Virus record (IMG/VR): IMGVR_UViG_3300006929_000035
Span: 1-41,860 of that record
DNA: 41,860 bases
Source of the DNA: a virus
Strand: one strand, 5' to 3'
The stretch's first letter is position 1. Each line of letters opens with the position of its first letter. Positions 26,762 through 33,245 of this stretch are shown one piece after another. The position numbers were made by a program, and so were the translations under genes. The notes beneath the pieces were generated by a model. That model was not told the origin of the DNA and ran no database searches. It saw only the letters and a program-made list of their open reading frames with translations.

Positions 26762-26917
26762 ATGGGAACAGCTACAAAGTGTGACCGATGCGAGCGACCG
26801 AGCGCGGTGCTTGCGATCACGGGTGAGGGCTTGTTGTGCGCACGTTGCGAACGACGCATGGACGCGGTACGCGCCGACGCACGACGCGTCGAGAACTGGG
26901 GCGTGTACCGTGCGTAA
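26762..26917 (+). CDS. Zinc-ribbon mini-protein
   Basis: 51 residues with CDRC and CARC separated by about 18 residues (MGTATKCDRCERPSAVLAIT, GLLCARCERRMD), a classic two-knuckle zinc ribbon, then a basic C-terminus. Start-associated sequence directly upstream. Its last eight bases overlap the next gene. Probably binds nucleic acid or a host protein. Confidence 0.7.
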   Translation: MGTATKCDRCERPSAVLAITGEGLLCARCERRMDAVRADARRVENWGVYRA

Positions 26918-27176
26918 CCCCGTATACGTGGCAGCGTTCAGGCCCGATGCGGGCAACGTGAACGGGGTCGGCGGTTTTGACTGGTTCACCGAACCCGAGT
27001 GGGCGATCGAGGCACACAGGTCAGGCGTTGGCGTGGGACACGAGGGCTACGAACACGCGCTGTTCACGTACGTGCCGAGCAAGCACGCGAGTCACATGCA
27101 GGTGACGAACGAGATCGACGCCGTGTACGACACAATCATGGGCGCGCTGGCGCCACACGAGGAGAACCTACGATGA
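26910..27176 (+). CDS. Small early protein, function unknown
   Basis: 88 residues from GTG 26910, which overlaps the end of the zinc-ribbon gene; no good ribosome site, so coupling is assumed. The sequence has an aromatic, Gly-rich N-terminus (GNVNGVGGFDWFTEPEWAIE) and a helical C-terminus. It ends ATGA-coupled to the next gene, and a GGCGC/GCGCC mini-hairpin followed by GAGGAG lies inside its last codons. An earlier in-frame start cannot be excluded. Confidence 0.55.
   Translation: MRNPVYVAAFRPDAGNVNGVGGFDWFTEPEWAIEAHRSGVGVGHEGYEHALFTYVPSKHASHMQVTNEIDAVYDTIMGALAPHEENLR
27141..27172 (+). promoter_or_regulatory. Coding-embedded mini-hairpin plus start-associated sequence
   Basis: GGCGC (27141-27145) and GCGCC (27150-27154) flank a four-base loop; GAGGAGaacctacg follows and leads to ATG 27173. 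The leader design is kept even though it lies inside the upstream gene. Confidence 0.55.
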
Positions 27177-27505
27177 ACAACCCATTCGAGCAGGGCGTTG
27201 CGTACAACGTACGCCTGTACGACCCGTGCGTCGAGCACGAGCGAATCACCCACATGGGGGTCACGTACGTCGGCCAACTGGACGACGAGTACGTGTTCCG
27301 TACGCAGACGACGGGGGCGATGCTGCTCGCGGTGTTCCCGACCGACATCGCTCAGGCGGCACGTACGCCTGAGCCAGGCAAGCTGCCACGCGGCTACGTC
27401 GTGCCCGTTCACAGGCGGGAGTGCTCGAAGCGTGGCGACCCGAGCACGCTCGGCCACGGCCACGTGTGCAACACGGAGTACGAACGGGCACGGTGGGCAT
27501 CTTGA
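27173..27505 (+). CDS. Small early protein with Cys/His pair
   Basis: 110 residues, MNNPFEQGVAYNVRLYDPCV. A beta-rich N-terminal domain (ITHMGVTYVGQLDDEYVF) suggests an SH3- or OB-like barrel; Cys and His in the C-terminal part (RRECSKRGDPSTLGHGHVC) may bind metal. Start codon directly follows the start-associated sequence. Function unknown. Confidence 0.65.
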   Translation: MNNPFEQGVAYNVRLYDPCVEHERITHMGVTYVGQLDDEYVFRTQTTGAMLLAVFPTDIAQAARTPEPGKLPRGYVVPVHRRECSKRGDPSTLGHGHVCNTEYERARWAS

Positions 27506-27807
27506 GCGACACGTTCGAGTGGCAAGAGACAACGCTTCCGCTGTCACGTACGTCGTACACGACGCGGTTACAGGAATTTGCCCGTGAGGAGGCGGGCTAC
27601 TGGGATCACGACTTGGGCACGTTCGTGCCGATCGTGGAGCGCGACAACCACGTGTATTTCCGAGCGACGTGCACGTGGTACGGATGTGATGCGTGGGCCG
27701 AAGTACGGCCCGACGCGCTCGTGCAAGCGGGCAACGATGGAATGAGTGGCGTAGCTCTCGTGACGTGGTGTCGCGGGAGTTCCGTGTCAGGAGATTTGAT
27801 TCAATGA
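27502..27807 (+). CDS. Small early protein with two Cys
   Basis: 101 residues if started at TTG 27502, which overlaps the upstream stop (TTGA); a GTG nine bases earlier is the alternative. The sequence includes EFAREEAGYWDHDLGTFVPI and FRATCTWYGCDAWAEV, beta-rich with a C-x4-C pair. It ends ATGA-coupled to the next gene. Function unknown. Confidence 0.5.
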   Translation: MSDTFEWQETTLPLSRTSYTTRLQEFAREEAGYWDHDLGTFVPIVERDNHVYFRATCTWYGCDAWAEVRPDALVQAGNDGMSGVALVTWCRGSSVSGDLIQ

Positions 27808-27911
27808 GCGCACAAACGGTAGGGTGCGACACGTGCAACAGGTACGCAGACGACCACGACGCGGCACAGGTTGTGTTCAACACATGGGAGGAAATGAATC
27901 GTGACGAATAA
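27804..27911 (+). CDS. 35-residue CxxC mini-protein
   Basis: MSAQTVGCDTCNRYADDHDA and an acidic helical end. AGGAG ten bases upstream, ATG overlapping the preceding stop. A single CxxC with downstream His/Asp could bind zinc or dimerise through it. The last bases overlap the next GTG. Confidence 0.55.
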   Translation: MSAQTVGCDTCNRYADDHDAAQVVFNTWEEMNRDE

Positions 27912-28017
27912 TAACAAACACGCACACGCCACGCTCGTACGCCTGGCGCGGGAGGCGAGCGAGCCAGCGGGAGAGCCAGCGGGAAAGGAGCCGAAAACCG
28001 AATTTGGCCAAAGCTAA
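27901..28017 (+). CDS. 38-residue peptide leading into structured element A
   Basis: Starts at GTG with GGAGG nine bases upstream; the sequence runs MTNNNKHAHATLVRLAREAS, then GEPAGKEPKTEFGQS. Its last 36 bases belong to a repeated element shared with the end of the 159-residue gene at 28708-29187, so both proteins end in the same GQS tail. It may function as a leader peptide for the structure that follows; this is inference. Confidence 0.5.
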   Translation: MTNNNKHAHATLVRLAREASEPAGEPAGKEPKTEFGQS

Positions 28018-28080
28018 GAGCCAAAATAACCCCCCCCTCAACGAAGTTGAGAGGGGGGGGTAAAGCAGCCCCCAAAATTT
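27982..28080 (+). repeat. Structured repeat element A (C-run/G-run/C-run)
   Basis: Shares order and much sequence with 29152-29249. Visible parts: GGAAAGGAG start, TGGCCAAAGCTAA with the upstream stop codon, C8 (28030-28037), stem TCAAC/GTTGA with GAA loop, a GA bulge, G8 (28053-28060), eight-base linker TAAAGCAG, a second C-run (28069-28073) and AAAATTT. The G-run can pair with either C-run, so two exclusive hairpins are possible. Pairing with the second C-run would be followed by a short U stretch, as in an intrinsic terminator. Confidence 0.7.
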
Positions 28081-28111
28081 CAGCAGGCCGAGAGGCCGAG
28101 GAGACTTGCGA

Positions 28112-28288
28112 ATGATGATCTTCGACACACACAAGCAAGCGGTCGCGATTGCGGCTGCGAACCAGCGGGATGAGAACGAGGCGACACACGAAGGCCACGT
28201 GCCGTGGACGTACCAGGCGCGGGAGATCCCACGCGGGTTCGTCGTGGACGTGGCAAACGAGTACGGCATCGTGGAGGGCCAGCTATGA
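28112..28288 (+). CDS. Small early protein, function unknown
   Basis: 58 residues, MMIFDTHKQAVAIAAANQRD. A GGCC-gaga-GGCC mini-hairpin and GAGGAGacttgcga precede ATG 28112. Sequence HVPWTYQAREIPRGFVVDVA suggests one small alpha/beta domain. ATGA-coupled to the next gene. Confidence 0.6.
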   Translation: MMIFDTHKQAVAIAAANQRDENEATHEGHVPWTYQAREIPRGFVVDVANEYGIVEGQL

Positions 28289-28599
28289 CCGTAGCAGAAA
28301 ACATCGCGAGCATCGCGCTCGACATGGGATCGCACCCGCTATACAGGGCCACGTATGACATGTACACGAAGGCGTTGGGCATCGGTGCACACGACGACTT
28401 CATCTTCGCCGCACGTTTAGCAGGCGAATATGCGGAGGCGTGGGAGCTAGTACACGACAAGGACTTCGACACGATCGAAGCGTCTGCGGAGGTGGCGGTG
28501 AAGATTCTCGTGTACGCATCGCACGGGAATAGCGTGGCTGACGAGGACACGATAAAACGTCTCGTCGATCAGGTACTCACGTGGAGGGATGGCAGGTGA
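28285..28599 (+). CDS. Small helical acidic protein
   Basis: 104 residues, MTVAENIASIALDMGSHPLY, nearly all alpha-helical (AARLAGEYAEAWELVHDKDF, TIKRLVDQVLTWRDGR). ATG overlaps the upstream stop; GGAGGG nearby. Coupled by overlap to the next GTG. Function unknown. Confidence 0.65.
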   Translation: MTVAENIASIALDMGSHPLYRATYDMYTKALGIGAHDDFIFAARLAGEYAEAWELVHDKDFDTIEASAEVAVKILVYASHGNSVADEDTIKRLVDQVLTWRDGR

Positions 28600-28706
28600 C
28601 GTTCACAGCGAAGTGCCCTGAGTGCGGACGTGTATTCGACATGTTCGACGACGAGGACGCACAGGAATGGGCGTACGGACACGATTGCGAACAGGAGGAA
28701 AGCTAG
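28596..28706 (+). CDS. 36-residue zinc-ribbon mini-protein
   Basis: GTG start overlapping the previous stop, GGAGGG upstream. MTFTAKCPECGRVFDMFDDE followed by a His and a Cys (GHDCEQ): C-x2-C...H-x1-C is a typical small zinc finger. Acidic rather than basic, so protein binding may be likelier than DNA binding. Confidence 0.6.
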   Translation: MTFTAKCPECGRVFDMFDDEDAQEWAYGHDCEQEES

Positions 28707-28707
28707 T

Positions 28708-29187
28708 ATGAGCATGTACTTGAAGCTGTTTCACGGACGCGTGGAAGGCGCGCCGGGCGCCACGACCTACGAGGGTGACGCTCTGGAGGACTTGGGCCAC
28801 TGTGGCCCCACGTTCGGGCCACTCGTGTACGTGCACACCACGTACAGCGCACGCATGGCAATCGAGTTTGCGAACGACCCCGACAAGGTTCGTATGAACG
28901 AGCTCTGGATTAAAAACGATGTTCTGCAATTCGCCGGGCACGAGTACGGAGATTGGAGCGTGTACGAGGCGGACGAACCTGACCTCGGGTGCGGAAGCAA
29001 CCCGTTCTTCGAGCGATGCCACGGAAGCGACGTGTGTCTCGCCTTAGATGCGGAAGGCGCAACGGGAGAGGTTCTTCGGTCACTCGCACGTGACAACGTG
29101 CTCATATCTACGGGCGAACATGCCCAAACGCTGACAGACCGGAGCCTAGCCGGAAAGGAGGCAAAATCGAAATCTGGCCAAAGCTAA
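28708..29187 (+). CDS. Early protein of 159 residues, function unknown
   Basis: Starts MSMYLKLFHGRVEGAPGATT at ATG 28708 with GGAGG upstream. The N-terminal 120 residues look like a folded alpha/beta domain (EDLGHCGPTFGPLVYVHTTY, MNELWIKNDVLQFAGHEYGD). The pattern of LFHGR..., TYEGD and LVYVHTTY recalls small phage proteins with an ADP-ribosyltransferase-like layout, but I cannot confirm catalytic residues. The C-terminus (GKEAKSKSGQS) belongs to structured element B. Confidence 0.6.
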   Translation: MSMYLKLFHGRVEGAPGATTYEGDALEDLGHCGPTFGPLVYVHTTYSARMAIEFANDPDKVRMNELWIKNDVLQFAGHEYGDWSVYEADEPDLGCGSNPFFERCHGSDVCLALDAEGATGEVLRSLARDNVLISTGEHAQTLTDRSLAGKEAKSKSGQS

Positions 29188-29249
29188 CCGGCCAAAATAC
29201 CCCCCTCTCACTTTAGTGAGAGAGGGGGGTTTAGCAACCCCAAATTTTT
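29152..29249 (+). repeat. Structured repeat element B (C-run/G-run/C-run)
   Basis: Second copy of the element at 27982-28080. C6 (29200-29205), stem TCTCAC/GTGAGA with TTTA loop, GA bulge, G6 (29224-29229), eight-base linker TTTAGCAA, C4 (29238-29241), AAATTTTT. Stem bases differ from copy A but pairing is kept, which is covariation. The bulge, linker length and order of runs are conserved. It lies between the 159-residue and 117-residue genes. Confidence 0.7.
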
Positions 29250-29281
29250 CTCTGGAAATTTAGTCTGAAAGGCGCAACGAC

Positions 29282-29635
29282 ATGAAACGACGACAACGCA
29301 GGATCGCAGCAGCTACCGCACTCGGCATCGAGCTCAACGGCAAACCCATGCACGAGCTTCGAGCGTTACTGGAACAGGACGTGAAGGCCAGCGAACGCTA
29401 CGCTGCGCTCGTAGGACGCACGTTCACACCTGCACCTACACCGGAGGCACCCGCACCGGAGGCACCTAAAGCGGATTCCACACCGAAACCCGCACCGAAA
29501 CCCGCACCCGCACCGAAAGCGCCCGCACGTACGACACGGGCGAAGAAGTCGACCAAAACATCGGGTAAAGTCAAGAACGTAGGCGGCGCACTCGCCGATG
29601 CGCTCAAGAAAGCCAACGCCAAGACGAAGAAATAA
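29282..29635 (+). CDS. Pro/Ala/Lys-rich basic protein (histone-like tail)
   Basis: 117 residues, MKRRQRRIAAATALGIELNG. A short helical N-terminal domain is followed by a low-complexity region at 50-90 made of PAPTPEAPAPEAPK-type repeats, then a Lys-rich C-terminus (RTTRAKKSTKTSGKVKNVGG, KKANAKTKK). The composition resembles histone H1-like or nucleoid-associated proteins, which suggests DNA binding. Located immediately before the sliding-clamp gene. Family not certain. Confidence 0.6.
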   Translation: MKRRQRRIAAATALGIELNGKPMHELRALLEQDVKASERYAALVGRTFTPAPTPEAPAPEAPKADSTPKPAPKPAPAPKAPARTTRAKKSTKTSGKVKNVGGALADALKKANAKTKK

Positions 29636-29693
29636 CGAGCGTCCGCTTAGGAGCACGGACACCTACGACACACGAGAGACGAGGAGACTACGA

Positions 29694-30410
29694 ATGGAAG
29701 ATTTTTACGCACAGGTTCCCACGCCTATATTCGAGGCGTGTGCAGGAAAAACCGACCAACGCCCTGTGCTCACTGGCGTACTCGTGGAGTACGCCAGTGA
29801 GGGCTTCGCAAGATTCACGGCAGCCGATGGATACATACTTGCGAGCGTTGAGGGTCCAGCGTCGTTACCGAACAACTTTGCGCCCACGCTCGTGCCTGGG
29901 TCGTTTATCAAAACGGCCTACACACGAAAGCGTACCGCATCGTACGCAAACAGGTTGCTGTTCGAGGACACACGTGACTCGTTAAGTAGCACGTTCACGC
30001 CTGACAAGGTGAGGATACGCAACGTGAACGGGGATGTGAGTGAGACCACGACGATTCAAGGTACGTACCCTGATTGGCGCAAACTTATCCCGTGGCGTGA
30101 CGAGAGCGACATGTACGAGGGATGGTACATGTCGATGGACCCGAAGCTAATCTCACGTTTGTGCAAGGCGGTGGACACGGACACGTTCACGGTCTCGATT
30201 GTAAATCCAAACTCACCGGGCGTAATTGCCACGGGTGAACACGACGCTATCGGCGTGATTATGCCGAAGTTTGCAAACCCAGATCACGAGCAGCTTGCGG
30301 AGAGAGCAACGAAGCTCGGTAGCACAACCATCGCACGACTCAAGCGAGAGTTGGCGACAGCGGAGAACACGATCAAAACCCTACAGGCGAAAGCACAGGT
30401 GACAGCCTAA
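29694..30410 (+). CDS. DnaN-like sliding clamp, shortened
   Basis: 238 residues, ATG preceded by GAGGAGactacga. RPVLTGVLVEY (23-33) and FTAADGYILASVEG (41-54) match the second domain of bacterial beta clamps (pattern RPvL.Gvl, AtDgh.la). GTYPDWRKLIP (123-133) matches the YPdyr.vIP segment, and GVIATGEHDAIGVIMPKF (176-193) recalls the C-terminal end strands. Bacterial DnaN is about 370 residues with three domains; this protein seems to lack domain 1 and to have a short domain 3, plus a C-terminal helix of its own. It probably tethers a polymerase to DNA. No polymerase gene is in the window. Confidence 0.7.
   Translation: MEDFYAQVPTPIFEACAGKTDQRPVLTGVLVEYASEGFARFTAADGYILASVEGPASLPNNFAPTLVPGSFIKTAYTRKRTASYANRLLFEDTRDSLSSTFTPDKVRIRNVNGDVSETTTIQGTYPDWRKLIPWRDESDMYEGWYMSMDPKLISRLCKAVDTDTFTVSIVNPNSPGVIATGEHDAIGVIMPKFANPDHEQLAERATKLGSTTIARLKRELATAENTIKTLQAKAQVTA
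29769..29801 (+). repeat. Perfect 15-bp hairpin inside the clamp gene
   Basis: CTCACTGGCGTACTC (29769-29783) and its exact complement (29787-29801) are separated by only three bases, GTG. It lies in codons for the VLTGVLVEYASEG segment, a conserved part of the clamp fold, so an RNA or DNA constraint acts on top of the protein code. Confidence 0.75.
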
Positions 30411-31450
30411 TGGATAACATACTCGGAAACAGGTTCGCAGGGTACAGGACAGGCGCATGGCACGGACTTGGCACAGTGTTCAACGAGGCTCTCACGCCTC
30501 GTGAGGCGCTGGAATTGGCCGACGCGGATATCGAGATCACGAAGCAGCAGATGGTGTATCAGTTTGGCGACGACGCCTACCTGTCCCCACGCTTCGCACT
30601 CGTAAGGCCCCCGGTCGACGGTGAGGCAGATCCCGTGTATCTCGGCGATGCGTCGCAGGAATACGTGGTCGTACAAAATCGTGACGTGGCTGACATTCTC
30701 ACGCCCATAGCCGGTGAGTGGCCGGTTGAAACCGTAGGCGTGATTCGGAACGGTGCGACGTTCTTCATGACGCTGGACGTAGGCCGGTACGAAGTGGCGG
30801 GTGAGGAGAACCGCCAATACGTGCTAGTGCACACATCGCACGATGGTACATCGGCGCTCAAGGTCGAGAAGGTGTCCGTGAGGGTCGTGTGCGAGAACAC
30901 GCTAGTCGCTGCATCACGTAATGCGTCTGAATCGTTCAGTCTCAAGCACGTGGGTGACGTTAAGGCGCAGGCCGAGTGGCACGTCGAGGTCATGGCTTCC
31001 CTACGCACGTCGCTCAAGGACATGCAGGAGGAGCAAGAACGACTGGCGAACACGGAAGCCACGGACGAGATCACGGCTGGAATCATCACGGCTGCGTATC
31101 CAACGCCGAAAGCACCACCGCCAGCGCAGGAGACGACGGCGTTGGTCAATTCCGATCAGGTGTCGAACGAGCTCGCTGCGAAGTTGATCGCACAGCAGAA
31201 GCGGCGTGAGCACGTGTACCAGGTGGAATTGAAACGAGCTGAGACACTTCAACTCTCTGCTGGTTCGCTGTTCGTGGACGAGTACGCAGCAACGCCGATT
31301 GGCGGGACTGCGTGGGGCGTAGTGAACGCCGTGACCGAAGTGAGCAACTGGCGTGAAGGCCCACACGCTGACCGCTCGGTGATGTTTGGTGTGCGACGTG
31401 ATGAGGGCCGACGTGCTTACGACAAGGCGTTGGAATACGCCAACGCTTAA
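30410..31450 (+). CDS. DUF932 family phage/plasmid-like protein
   Basis: 346 residues; ATG overlaps the clamp stop (TAATG). AWHGLGTVFNEALTPREALE near the N-terminus, then QEYVVVQNRDVADILTPIAG, VGVIRNGATFFMTLDVG and VEKVSVRVVCENTLVAASRN match the DUF932 (TIGR03299) family, widespread on phages and plasmids next to replication genes. Its biochemical role is unknown to me. Residues 195-285 form a charged helical region with a Pro-rich spacer. Tight coupling to the clamp suggests a replication-linked function. Confidence 0.85.
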   Translation: MDNILGNRFAGYRTGAWHGLGTVFNEALTPREALELADADIEITKQQMVYQFGDDAYLSPRFALVRPPVDGEADPVYLGDASQEYVVVQNRDVADILTPIAGEWPVETVGVIRNGATFFMTLDVGRYEVAGEENRQYVLVHTSHDGTSALKVEKVSVRVVCENTLVAASRNASESFSLKHVGDVKAQAEWHVEVMASLRTSLKDMQEEQERLANTEATDEITAGIITAAYPTPKAPPPAQETTALVNSDQVSNELAAKLIAQQKRREHVYQVELKRAETLQLSAGSLFVDEYAATPIGGTAWGVVNAVTEVSNWREGPHADRSVMFGVRRDEGRRAYDKALEYANA

Positions 31451-31463
31451 TCGTATTAAGGAA

Positions 31464-31510
31464 GCGGGCGGGAGCCTACACGCTCCCGCCCGCGTAAGGA
31501 GGAGACCTAC
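31464..31510 (+). promoter_or_regulatory. 12-bp stem hairpin plus start-associated sequence
   Basis: GCGGGCGGGAGC (31464-31475) pairs with GCTCCCGCCCGC (31482-31493) across CTACAC. GTAAGGAGGAGACCTAC follows directly before ATG 31511. No U-tract follows the stem, so it is not a normal terminator. Confidence 0.75.
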
Positions 31511-31855
31511 ATGAGCAACCCTACAGAAAATGGCGTGAAGATTCCCGAGCGCCTTCACGATCTCGCTATGGCTGTGGACGCCCTGCTGCCACCCATGCCA
31601 GAACCACCCGAGGATCTGGACGAGGACGAGGAAAAGCTCGACGAGTTTTATTCGATGGAAGGTCCTGCGGGACAGTTTGAAGCTCAAGCGTGGGACACGT
31701 TTGACACACTCTTAGACAGCGCAGAATGGGAGGACGTAAGACATTGGTACTTCGACTACTCCGAACGCAAGGAAAAGGGGGATATCGGCGACATGCCTGA
31801 CGTGGACACGTGGTTGTCCAACTACTTCACTGGCACCTACTCGTTCAGCATATAG
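31511..31855 (+). CDS. Acidic early protein, function unknown
   Basis: 114 residues, MSNPTENGVKIPERLHDLAM. A very acidic linker (PPEDLDEDEEKLDEFYSMEG) lies between a helical N-terminus and a helical C-terminal half (AQAWDTFDTLLDSAEWEDV, GDMPDVDTWLSNYFTG). Strong start-associated sequence. Acidic character could mimic DNA, but nothing specific supports that. Confidence 0.65.
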   Translation: MSNPTENGVKIPERLHDLAMAVDALLPPMPEPPEDLDEDEEKLDEFYSMEGPAGQFEAQAWDTFDTLLDSAEWEDVRHWYFDYSERKEKGDIGDMPDVDTWLSNYFTGTYSFSI

Positions 31856-31866
31856 GAGACCTACAC

Positions 31867-32241
31867 ATGGGCGACCGAAGAATGATCGAACTGAAAACGC
31901 GTGACGGTTCACTGTACGTGTACCTGCACAATCGTGGGTACGAGGCACCTGCAATCGTGTGCGATGCAATCGAGTTTGCACGTCCGCGTTGGAGCGACGA
32001 ATCGTACGCATTACGAATCATGGTGGATCAAATCATCAAGGGTGGGCGTGACCAACATTTGAGTTACGGACTCATGCTCAAGCCGAACGTGGAGGACGAG
32101 TACAACGCCAATGAACCGTCAATCATAATCAATTTGCCCGATCAAACGTGTGAGTTCATAGACAGACATGATCCTAAGTACAACGGGACTCTCACGTACG
32201 AGGAAGTGTCAGAGACACGTGAAAATATGGAGGCGAAGTAA
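31867..32241 (+). CDS. Small early protein, function unknown
   Basis: 124 residues from ATG 31867, preceded by AGGAGacctacac. MIELKTRDGSLYVYLHNRGY suggests an N-terminal beta-hairpin domain; the helix SYALRIMVDQIIKGGRDQHL and IIINLPDQTCEFID follow. Recurrent in style among phage early proteins, but no family is named. Confidence 0.65.
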   Translation: MGDRRMIELKTRDGSLYVYLHNRGYEAPAIVCDAIEFARPRWSDESYALRIMVDQIIKGGRDQHLSYGLMLKPNVEDEYNANEPSIIINLPDQTCEFIDRHDPKYNGTLTYEEVSETRENMEAK

Positions 32242-32244
32242 CAA

Positions 32245-32442
32245 ATGAGCATATTTGCGTGCCCCGCAAGCGAAGCAGCTTGCGGGGAGGTGCCGGGCGA
32301 GGACGGTGACGACTGCCGCGAGTGGAAGTGGCAGGTGCGCCGAGACAACGCAGACGGTAGTAGCGAGTTGCTCGACTGTTGCCTCACACAAGAGCAGGCC
32401 GAAGATACGGCCAAGAGAGGAGATCTACGATGGCGAAAATAG
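32245..32442 (+). CDS. Small Cys-containing protein
   Basis: 65 residues, MSIFACPASEAACGEVPGED, with Cys also at DDCREW and LLDCCLTQEQAE. GGAGG ten bases upstream. The middle (WKWQVRRDNADGSSELLDCC) may be a small beta-sheet with a metal site. Its end overlaps the start of the next gene by 13 bases. Function unknown. Confidence 0.55.
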   Translation: MSIFACPASEAACGEVPGEDGDDCREWKWQVRRDNADGSSELLDCCLTQEQAEDTAKRGDLRWRK

Positions 32443-32672
32443 AGGTGGACGAGCTTGCGCAGGACCACAGTTGCAAGGTGCCCAGGTATCGAATGGTCTT
32501 GACCGTGGACGAGTCCCACGACGTTCGTGCGATTGAAGATGGCGTGGTCTACATGGAATCGTACGGAGAGAGAGACGGTTTAGGTGGAGGCTATCTCGTC
32601 TGCGACGAGTGTGGCTTTGTCTGGTCGTACGCCTACGAGGACGACGTGCCTACCTACGAGTACGAGAATTGA
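32430..32672 (+). CDS. Small zinc-ribbon-like early protein
   Basis: 80 residues starting MAKIEVDELAQDHSCKVPRY, ATG preceded by GAGGAGatctacg. A CDEC pair (GGGYLVCDECGFVWSYAYED) with the earlier Cys could make a zinc site. Acidic C-terminus. Function unknown. Confidence 0.65.
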   Translation: MAKIEVDELAQDHSCKVPRYRMVLTVDESHDVRAIEDGVVYMESYGERDGLGGGYLVCDECGFVWSYAYEDDVPTYEYEN

Positions 32673-32699
32673 CGTTTACATTAGACGAGGAGATCTACG

Positions 32700-32897
32700 A
32701 TGGCCAAAATCGACATGACTAAACCACTGGCACCTGGGCGCGTCCGCTGCCAATGCTGCAAACGCAGCATGAAGCGACTGAAACGCGGGTGCCAAATGCA
32801 CTACGCATGTCTTACAGACCATGTGACCGGGCGTTGTGACGACTACGACCACCGCTTTATGTACGAAATGTTTCGGGCAAATTTTGGAGGGAAATGA
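32700..32897 (+). CDS. Zinc-binding mini-protein
   Basis: 65 residues, MAKIDMTKPLAPGRVRCQCC. Five Cys and three His spaced as CQCCKRSMKRLKRGCQMHYA and CLTDHVTGRCDDYDH suggest a treble-clef or double zinc knuckle. Basic N-half. GAGGAGatctacg directly before ATG. Confidence 0.65.
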   Translation: MAKIDMTKPLAPGRVRCQCCKRSMKRLKRGCQMHYACLTDHVTGRCDDYDHRFMYEMFRANFGGK

Positions 32898-32900
32898 ATC

Positions 32901-33245
32901 ATGTTACTGACGATTAAACAGGTGCTCGAAGCTGCGAGCAAGGCGTATGGCGCGCCTGGGCTCATGCAGCACGTGATTCCAGCGATGATGCCCACTGTAC
33001 ACGGGGGTGCCTTTACTAATGCACAGCATCATGCGTCATACATAGCCACATGTAGTCCACAAACGTGTCCTGACCCCTTCGGCCACGGGGTCGTTATAGA
33101 CATCATCGAGTGGATAGAACCTTCCATCGTAAACAACGGCACAATCATCGAACACACTCAACTGGATCAGGTGTTCGACCGTATGCACTCGGACATACGT
33201 CGCATCAAGAACGCGATAGACGCTTTAGAAAGGAAGGCGATATGA
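32901..33245 (+). CDS. Early protein, function unknown
   Basis: 114 residues, MLLTIKQVLEAASKAYGAPG, GGAGGG upstream. The N-terminal helix is followed by an irregular middle with Cys and Pro (ATCSPQTCPDPFGHGVVIDI) and a C-terminal coiled helix (DQVFDRMHSDIRRIKNAIDA). ATGA-coupled to the next gene. Unknown family. Confidence 0.6.
   Translation: MLLTIKQVLEAASKAYGAPGLMQHVIPAMMPTVHGGAFTNAQHHASYIATCSPQTCPDPFGHGVVIDIIEWIEPSIVNNGTIIEHTQLDQVFDRMHSDIRRIKNAIDALERKAI

Noticed and set aside
25300-26770. Regularly recurring palindromes considered as a CRISPR array
   Set aside because: The hairpins differ in inner sequence, are separated by whole genes, and have no uniform spacers.
27092-28198. Minus-strand open frame of 368 codons
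   Set aside because: It overlaps six or more coupled plus-strand genes with ribosome sites and crosses structured element A. It is an open antisense frame in biased codon sequence, with no family resemblance.
31001-31687. Minus-strand frame of 228 codons opposite the DUF932 gene
   Set aside because: The plus-strand frame matches a known family; the antisense frame has no motif or start signal.
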